DNA from: Coleophoma eucalyptorum | Lineage: Eukaryota; Ascomycota; Leotiomycetes; Helotiales; Dermateaceae | Direction: 5' to 3' | Assembly (NCBI GenBank): GCA_026120035.1 | Contig: JALRME010000023.1 | Span: 1 to 64,000 of the forward strand | Length of the DNA stretch: 64,000 nucleotides | In this document: one piece after another, positions 56,888 to 64,000 of the stretch | How positions within the stretch are numbered: the first letter of the stretch is position 1 | Layout: every line of letters starts with the position of its first letter | Made by a program: the position numbers and the translations under genes | The notes under the pieces: generated by a model | The model's input: the letters and a program-made list of their open reading frames with translations, nothing else | Database searches by the model: none | What the model was told of the DNA's origin: nothing

Positions 56888-59581
56888 TTAACGCACCCAC
56901 TATTACACAAGTTAGTAAATATTTGCCTTCGAGGAGAGTATTCACTTACAATTCTCTTTGTAATATAAATCATTGCACCAATAAACTTAAACCCAGACAA
57001 CCATGCTACACTCCACAACACAACCTTCAAATAGATGATAACATGTTGGGTGGGTGTTCCTGCCTCCACAACCTGGGTTTGAACCGCCAATCTATTTAGG
57101 CCCCCTGCATTCAGCACAATTGCCACAAGGGAGGCATTACAAAACATCCATGCCAGAACGACATAACTTCTAAACGCTGCATAATCATCCTGGGCTTTGA
57201 GTTTTAAGTCTTGCTCGCTTGGTTCTTTAATGACTATTACTTCTTTACTAGAAATGTCTTGGAGAGCTTCGTCATAGATTCTATTGAGGTCGCCAAGACC
57301 CAAGTTTACTTCGACATTGCCGTCTTCTTTGGAGTTGACGGATATTTTCTTTTCTTCTTTCGGGGCATCTCGAGTTCCCCATGTGACATCGTGAACATTG
57401 CAAAAGGCGTAGACGTTGATTACATTTGTGTAGGTAGGCGATAGGATGAGGTATTGGAGGGACTTAGTGAGTTATTGTAAATAGATGATCGGGGAGGGAA
57501 AGGAGTTTGGCTTACAGATGTCACAATGTGCCATGGGTCCATGAAAATTATTGAGGCTACTATCCATAGGATGTAGGTTGACAGCAATGAAACGATCAGG
57601 GTGAAGAAGATTTGATTGGAAAGCAGTGCTGTCCAGACAAATTTCTTTTCGTCCGCTAACTGTTCTTGAACTGACCGGATTGTAATGAATACGGAAGCAA
57701 ATAGCATATACCTGTTGGAAGTTAGCAACCCGTTCTTAGGCTTCAAGGTAGATATAAAAACCCCATTATTGCACCCCAAGTCCAAGCCATAGACAAATAG
57801 AATCGAGTTGTACCTTCTGGACGATTTCCAAATGATAGTACAAAGCAAGTAACCAAGGAACCTAAGTATATCCACTCTATAATCACTGATAATATTTGTC
57901 CAGGTCGGCCAAGCAATTCTGGCTGGGCTAAAGAAGTTGTGAGGATCTGGAACACAAGGAAGAAATTCCCTACAGCAAACCAGGCAAAGATCATACTAAC
58001 GAATTGGAACAAAAATTCCATCATAAATACAATCTTTCTGGCCATAGAGTGTCTACTGCGAAAGACTTGGTAGAAATGGGTAAGTGCATATACAGCTGCA
58101 AAGAACGACCCATTAAGCCATCGACGGCGTTGCTTGACCAAGTTTGACATCTGGTCTGGAACATCGGTCTTTCCTGTCGCAGATTGGACGTACGTTAGGA
58201 CCCAAGATTCATCTCGTTTAGAAATGAGTTCGAAGCAGAGGATTCGATCCTCAGCAAGGTACATATTCTTGGTAAAAATATCTGCACTAGCATGGGCCTT
58301 CTCACCATAGAAGTACTTCTGAAGTGGTCCTTCGCCTCTCGAGTCGTTTTGGAGAGCCTTGAATCGGTAAGCTGAAAATGCACCAGGAAGCACAGAGATG
58401 AACCCAAAAGCTGACTCCATGGGCTTGTCCAGAATGTTACTCATTTTGTACTCAAAGTTCTGGGTTGCGACAAGTGGATTTTTCCAAAGATTTGATCCAT
58501 ATCTTCCCAAATCTGCTTTGATCTCTCCACAAGCACCGCCACAATTCTTGTCTAACTCAAATGCTCGGTATAACTGGTAGATAGACTCTGGTCCTGGCTC
58601 CGTTCCAGCATCTAGAAGAACTACTACTGAAGATATATCTCTGAAAAGAGCCTCCCCAAAGGCCTGGAGTGCCCATCGATGCGAGTTGATTTTCTGTTGG
58701 TTCTTCTCCTTTAGGCAGAATATCATTTGCACTGGCGTTGTCCTGCTGTCACCTGGATGAGTTTCTACGACTCCATTCTTAACAATAATACCCACTCTAG
58801 AGGTATACTCGAATATGTGTGCCTGGACAGGTTTCCCATTAATGGCTTCTTTCCCGTTCAAGATATCCGGTTGATAGACCCCTAACGCTGTAAGAACTGA
58901 GGCGGTTCTTGGATTAAGCTGTTTCCTTCCATCACTGACAACTAAGACCACGATTTTCTTCCAACCATCTATTCCAAATGAACCCCCGAGCTTGCCTTTT
59001 CCCTGACACATATAATCGATATTTTTAAACACTCCTGCCATTGTATTTGCAAAGAGGACATCGTCTTCGTTGTACATTGTTACTACAATCAATAATTCGG
59101 TTTTTCTTGGTGTCGCAAAGAGCTGTTGGCGAAGAGTAAATTGGTCATTTGTGAACTCGGCTGGATCGCACGTTGCAGCTGTGTATCTTGTGTGTGAGAA
59201 TTCGTCTGGCTCAAGCGGATTCGTGGCTGGAAGGCGCTTGCCAAGTTTTGGCGGTATAGGACAATTGAGGACCAAATTCCCAAGAAAAAGCGGAATGCTG
59301 ACATATGGCGTCCCTCGATGTGCATGTCCATTTTCACCTGCACTGTATTGACCTGGACCCATATATTGAAGGATAGGAGCTTGGGATTTAGCTTCCTCGT
59401 ATAGCTCTTCATGTGTGGGTATTCTGTGTAATAGTGGAATATCCTGGGTCGAACTTTGAAATGGGTCGTAGGCTGGAGCTGGCCTTTGAGCTTCGGGATC
59501 TTCATTGTAGCCACCATAGCTCCCCGATGGGAAGTCTGAATGAGGTATATGTTGATCGTTTAGATCTGGCATATATGGCAT
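56888..59581 (-). CDS. Chitin synthase, division 1 (class I/II type)
   Basis: Four exons: 59581-57762, 57711-57516, 57462-56950 and 56899-56888. They total 2541 nt, or 846 aa, all in phase; the last exon is only 4 codons. The N-terminus is Pro/Tyr-rich. The catalytic part contains [14 protein letters not shown] (about 161-174), [61 protein letters not shown] (about 442-448) and QRRRWLNGS (about 484-492). C-terminal membrane segments follow. Features in the LAEDRIL region favour class I or II over III. It makes cell-wall chitin from UDP-GlcNAc at the plasma membrane. An intron with GTAAGC..CAG lies directly upstream of the ATG, so a 5' UTR intron is likely. Gene intact. Confidence 0.92.
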
Positions 59582-60349
59582 CTGACAACAGCGTTAATCA
59601 ATGTTTTCGGTAGATCCATGCTTACCATCTCAATACCTGTGTATATCGTCGAGCCATCTTGTCACACTACCAGGACAAGTAGCGCTCTAGTATATTATGA
59701 ATGAGCCCTAGGAAATATAGAAAAATGAAAAGAGCCTAATGATATAGTACAAGTGGTTTTGGACAGAAAAGATGAATATCGACAGAATAACAAGTCGAGC
59801 AGTAACAGTTGTAGTTGAAAGAGATCCCTTGACTCACATGCGGCTGAGTATGAGGGCGAGATCAAAATTGAGACTTTGAACTACTGCAAGACGCTATGGC
59901 TGAGTGGAAAAAGCAGTACCAAGGCGGTCATAGGCGTCCTATAAATTTCAGCTCATAATCCATTTTACTGCGCCCAGAAGCGCCACACTTCAGGACGCTA
60001 TAAGACTTCATGAACAAGAACTCCTAATGAGATAACTTAAAATTAGTTTTATCTTCCGGCTCATTCAGCTCTGCCCTAGAAGGAAAATTAGCAGCGCGGT
60101 TCTCGGCTCCCTAGGCCATCCCGACTAAGCATGCCTGGTTTAGGTAGACTTCCTTTTTACGGTTTGGATATGTTCACTTTAATCAAGAGCTTAACTTTTT
60201 GTTTGCAGCAGAATTGCGAGTTCAGGTTTAAAGTTAAGCAAGGTATGTCTTCCTCGTTGAGCAACCAGATGGTTTTCTATAGTATACAACTTTAGCTTAA
60301 TGAGAATAGAGTTCAGGAGTTACTCACAATTAGCCATATTGAGGACCAA
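59582..60349. promoter_or_regulatory. Upstream region of the chitin synthase gene
   Basis: Contains a probable 5' UTR intron (donor GTAAGC at about 59624, acceptor CAG just before the ATG at 59581). An upstream ATG at about 59656 would run into a stop after splicing, so it cannot extend the protein. No other gene is seen. Confidence 0.45.
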
Positions 60350-60813
60350 GTTGTCAAGTTTATTTTCGTCGATAGTTGGCATATGGGTTACCTATCTCTC
60401 CTGGTCTATAAGAGATACCAAGTGTTCAACTTTGCTACATCGGTTATTATGGTGGATTATGTCCTCGTGAGAAGCACTATTATTGAGGCCATACTTTAGA
60501 GTGCGCCCATGTTGTAAAGCAAGATGAAGGGTTAGAAATCAATTATCATTCTCAGCGTGGTCGCACTTTTTAACTTTGTACTATCGTCGGATTTGGTTAA
60601 GGCAGGAATGTTACCTTTACCATCTAAATACGTTTGCAGGGTGTCTAGCGTCGATGTCAAGGCAAGGGAGCTGAGCTTAGGCAGGGAACGAAGTAAAGCT
60701 AGTGCAATAAGATAACGAGAATACCAACATACGGCTCGGGGCTGTACGACTCCGCCTATGTACGGGAGTTTTTCTTTCAACTTGGCTGCCAGTGCAAGGC
60801 TCCCCAGCCGCAT
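60350..60813 (-). pseudogene. Unassigned leucine-rich remnant (F-box/LRR-like)
   Basis: The minus strand has an open piece (60532-60813) with YLIALALLRSLPKLSSLALTS-type leucine spacing. Downstream there is a frame KVEHLVSLIDQER and MPTIDENKLDNLVLNMANCE with an internal TAG. The style is that of fungal F-box/LRR proteins, but no F-box was seen. Treated as a degraded gene. Confidence 0.35.
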
Positions 60814-61637
60814 CCTATTAGGTGGCGTTCATAGTGATGGACTCTAGTTTTCAGCTCCTGCTTGGCTTGCATAGCCATTTAACTTACCCAATTGAACACC
60901 TCTTAACTGAACCATCCTTCCAAATTAGTTACACACTTCTTGATCAAAAAGTGACACAATGTGACCAAGGTTTAATCGCAATAACATCCCTCATCAAAAG
61001 AAACCCCGAGGTTCTGATCGAACATATTAGCACATGTATCATCCCTATCACATGACACATGCAGTCCCGCCTCTTAACACCATTCACCGCGGCTTGTGCG
61101 GGAGTGAAATGTTACACATTTCAGCTGCTGCGATATTCTTCCCATCATCTTGCCTGCCAGACTTGATTTCTGCTCTGTTTCTGTGCTCAAGTCTGAAGCA
61201 TCCATAGGCCCTAGAATACCTCAAAGATGGACATCGAAATGCCGTTGACAATCATCAGAATCGACTGAACACGCCAAAGGAGAGATCGGTACCACAGAAT
61301 AATGAAGCGGAACAAAGAATCAGGTCAAAACTTTCAAACTATTACAAGACGGCGTTGAAGCTATACAGGCCCCAGGTTACGGAACCTGATTGCTGGAACA
61401 AACCACAGACATAGCAACAAACTTGATCGACCTGTCTAGCCTATCGTATGCGACCTGCAACAGCATTTTGGGTGGCCTTTTTTAGGCCGAATGCTACAAC
61501 TGTGAGGTCGGCGATCTGAAATCCAAGTCTCCGTGCGAGACGTTTTCTTACATGAAGTGCCAGTAACAGGAGAATTTCTCATGTATGGTCAAGGGGCATG
61601 TAAATATCTCAGAAATACAGATGAACTGCAGTGAAGC

Positions 61638-61870
61638 TCAAGTTACCTCCGACAAGTTCATAGGTACACAAGACCTCTTTGGTGACCTGTAGTATATGTG
61701 GTGCAATCTTGCGAAGTCTTGGATGGCCCTTTCAAATGGTGTCTTCCCTGCGTAGAGGTCGGTGGCGTCGGAACGTTCTATCAAACTTATACAGTACAAG
61801 ATTGCACTTGTGAACAAGAAAGCCATGCAGTACCAAAGTCGAGACTGGAACATGTCCGTTTAAGATGTTA
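61638..61870 (-). pseudogene. Possible ankyrin-like fragment
   Basis: The minus frame reads DATDLYAGKTPFERAIQDFARLHHI, resembling part of an ankyrin repeat (GKTP...A). It is short and lacks further repeats. The opposite strand is also open, so strand assignment is uncertain. Confidence 0.25.
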
Positions 61871-61889
61871 CTTGGAGAACAAAGTATAT

Positions 61890-62600
61890 TTAACTCGCGA
61901 TATGGGAATCGTCATGAAAGCGAAAGACAAGACCCTGCAGATCAGCCAGACTTTGAAGAGTTTAAGTGCAGATGAAGACAAACAACTCGATATAATCATG
62001 CACGTCAATCTTGAGATTACCATATTAGAAGACCAGCTCCACCGTTTGAAGCCGGAAATAAATAAATCAGTGTTGCACATCTCGAAGACTATCGATAGCA
62101 TATAAAAGAACTTAGCTGAGAAGAATTCTGAGCTGGAATTAGTGTAAAAGAATAGGCAAGACTTAAAATATGAGGTTTCGTTGATAAGTGACAAACTTCA
62201 AGGGAATAAGGGAGATAGGAAGTTACTCAAAGTCGTACATCACGATCTGATACGATTCTATCGTTTCCGCCAATACGGTTAGTTCCGAGTTGTTGGTTTG
62301 GGGGCAGCAGTTGCTTTTCCTTTTGTTGGGTTACCTCTAGCCGTAGCAATGGAGCTTGGAAATCTGTAAGTAGTGCCCCGAGGCACGTATTCTCATGTGA
62401 CGATACTGCTGTATATATGGACTTAAAAAGAGAACTCCGAGAACGTTAAGATACGATCAATAAGCAGAATGAGGCGCTACAGCGTCAGAATTGCAAGCTT
62501 GAGACCAGAAGATCGTTACTATCTGTGAGCCGTTGCAAAGTCAAATGAATTCTATGCTATGTATTAACTAAAAAGACTATAATTCAGTGATTTTTTGATA
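61890..62600 (+). pseudogene. Coiled-coil protein remnant with a hydrophobic segment, unknown
   Basis: The plus frame reads a heptad-rich stretch (KAKDKTLQISQTLKSL, then INKSVLHISKTIDSI) to a TAA at 62103-62105, then KNLAEKNSELELV and LQGNKGDRKLL in the same register. It then reaches a hydrophobic VGLGAAVAFPFVGLPLAVAMELG. Later text INKQNEALQRQNCKLETRR continues the coiled coil. The stops suggest decay. I do not recognise a family. Confidence 0.4.
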
Positions 62601-62650
62601 AACTACAGAATAGTTGCCCTAATCAACCATAAAATTGCGACTCATATAAC

Positions 62651-62772
62651 TGTTGGAACATCGATATACCACCTGCACATGAGGTAACATCGTTACACCA
62701 CTTACATATATTGGTATATCGCTACGCCACCACCTATATATGCATACATTTGGAATATCGCTATACTACTTG
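62651..62772 (+). repeat. Truncated LTR family B, copy 5
   Basis: Begins TGTTGGAACATCG and keeps four of the ~30-bp subrepeats (cgatataccacct, cgttacaccactt, cgctacgccacc, cgctatactactt). The rest of the LTR is missing after about 62772. Confidence 0.8.
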
Positions 62773-64000
62773 TGTTACTGCACTTTGCTCTTCAACGTAA
62801 TCGCAATATCTCTCAAGCCTTGAGGGTAAAAAAATGCTGGCGCTATTACCTACAGCATATCTTTATGGTGCGGGTGCTCAGCGGTGTGGTCTTTCATCCA
62901 ATGTCACAATATAGGTACTATGCTAAAAATGAAAAAAAGCTACACAGCGCTCTTGTACACTGAGGACACTCAATCCTAGATCGTGTTCGCCTAGAGCAGG
63001 AAGAGCATGATTGTGGTTGGAAATCATCTTACCCTATTGCAAAGTGACAAAGGATATCATGGTGGCACTGTGCGCTGGATCATGGAAATATTTGCATGAA
63101 TGGTAATCTACTTTGAGATGCCTGCCAGTAGAAAAGGGGTGATTGTGCGGTCTAACCTTCGAGAGCCCAGAAGAAACATCATTAGATTAAATAGAATTTG
63201 CAACCAAACCTATCAAACAGGTGCCACGCATCTTTAGAATATTTCTACTTGCACTAGTTGATGGTAGAATATCCAAATCTAGGGTTCTCATGTTAGCCCA
63301 AATATCTGGACCTAAGTATCAATAATCTGGGAACTTACAAAATATGGCTATGCCTAACCTAAGTCGCTGTACACTTTTCTGTATAGCATTCACATATTCC
63401 TCTACTGATCTGATTACGTCTGAGCTATTTAAGTATGTCTCTTTATATGTAGAGATACGGTTGACAGCCTTATACTCCTCAAATCCAATGTTACCTAGGC
63501 CTTGAGGTGCCGTAAACTTAAACTGACGCTTCGAATCTACTATGCTTAATCTTTATCATGATGTACCGCGCGAAATCGATCGCTCGTCTCATCCGCTTCG
63601 ACGACTATTTCCGCAAGGCGTTTCGCGAGCTCAAAATTGCGTCCCTCAACAGCGCCTCCCAGCGCACTTCCAGTGCACAATATTGATTATAAGGCGGTCT
63701 TCATTTGGCCAGAGCATATTAGACTCAGCATTTACGAGCTCTATTATATTGTTATATTTGAGACTACCATTGACGAGTTTTTGAGACCACTGACCAATTG
63801 TGATTGGCTCGAAGTCGAAGCCACAGAGGTCGCACACGCTGCTTCTCATATCTTGCAGTAGTCATACAGCCGATCTCAGGTGCGAGACTTGTAGGATCGA
63901 ATTCTGGCTAAAAATCTATTTTCGGCATGAATAGTGCATGCAAAAACTTTGTATAATTCGAGGTCGGTGTCCTTGAGAATATTCTCAGAATCTTTCCACT
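62773..64000. other. Gene-poor right end of the window
   Basis: Open frames at 63542-63784 and 63637-63861 (plus) and 63646-63849 (minus) overlap and do not resemble a known family. No repeat shared with the window. A gene extending past 64000 cannot be excluded. Confidence 0.35.

Overview
The window is one chromosome end of a filamentous ascomycete (Pezizomycotina). It opens with about 16 copies of CCCTAA, the C-rich strand of a TTAGGG telomere. Genes are split by short GT-AG introns of about 45-70 nt. Dead transposons carry stop codons that are nearly all TAG or TAA where Trp or Gln is expected, which is the C-to-T / G-to-A signature of repeat-induced point mutation (RIP). Class is less certain: Leotiomycetes or Pezizomycetes would fit the gene content. 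Species is not determinable by reading alone.

Layout. 0-8 kb is a decayed subtelomere: a chromodomain Ty3/gypsy element cut by the telomere, a RIP-ruined DUF3505/OrsD-like gene, a RIP-ruined gene with a fungal STAND-type N-terminal domain, and piled-up solo LTRs. 8-22 kb is an intact island of four genes: an LtrA-family membrane protein (minus), an aldos-2-ulose/anhydrofructose dehydratase-like protein (minus), an alpha-1,4-glucan lyase of family GH31 (plus), and a laccase-like multicopper oxidase (minus). 23-32 kb is a second repeat block holding a full-length, RIP-mutated Ty1/copia element (25481-31801) with identical 5-bp target duplications, itself inserted in a solo LTR. 32-39 kb has an X-intrinsic-protein aquaporin and an ENA-type P-type Na+/Li+ ATPase, both intact. 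39-43 kb is a third repeat block with nested LTRs, an ankyrin remnant and a Tc1/mariner remnant. 43.5-48.7 kb has an intact PHO89-like phosphate transporter and an NPP1/NLP-family secreted protein. 49.6-55.7 kb is a row of three recent pseudogenes: an NmrA/epimerase-like reductase, a short-chain dehydrogenase and a Zn2Cys6 transcription factor. 56.9-59.6 kb is an intact division-1 chitin synthase. The last 4 kb holds only fragments.

How the genes may work together. The most interesting part is the head-to-head pair at 11.1-19.3 kb. Alpha-1,4-glucan lyase releases 1,5-anhydro-D-fructose from starch or glycogen. Aldos-2-ulose dehydratase-type enzymes dehydrate 1,5-anhydrofructose toward ascopyrone M and microthecin, which are antimicrobial pyrones. 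The two genes share a 1.2-kb divergent promoter region, and each rebuilt reading frame stays open across all its exons (1108 aa in 14 exons; 804 aa in 10 exons). This looks like a compact subtelomeric anhydrofructose pathway cluster. A secreted laccase with a Met axial ligand is the tail-to-tail neighbour. The ion-handling genes (ENA, PHO89, XIP) are ordinary transporters with no evident link to it.

Four small-genome LTR families (called A-D here) were reconstructed by comparing copies inside the window; several have perfect 5-bp target-site duplications, and three nested insertions can be ordered in time.
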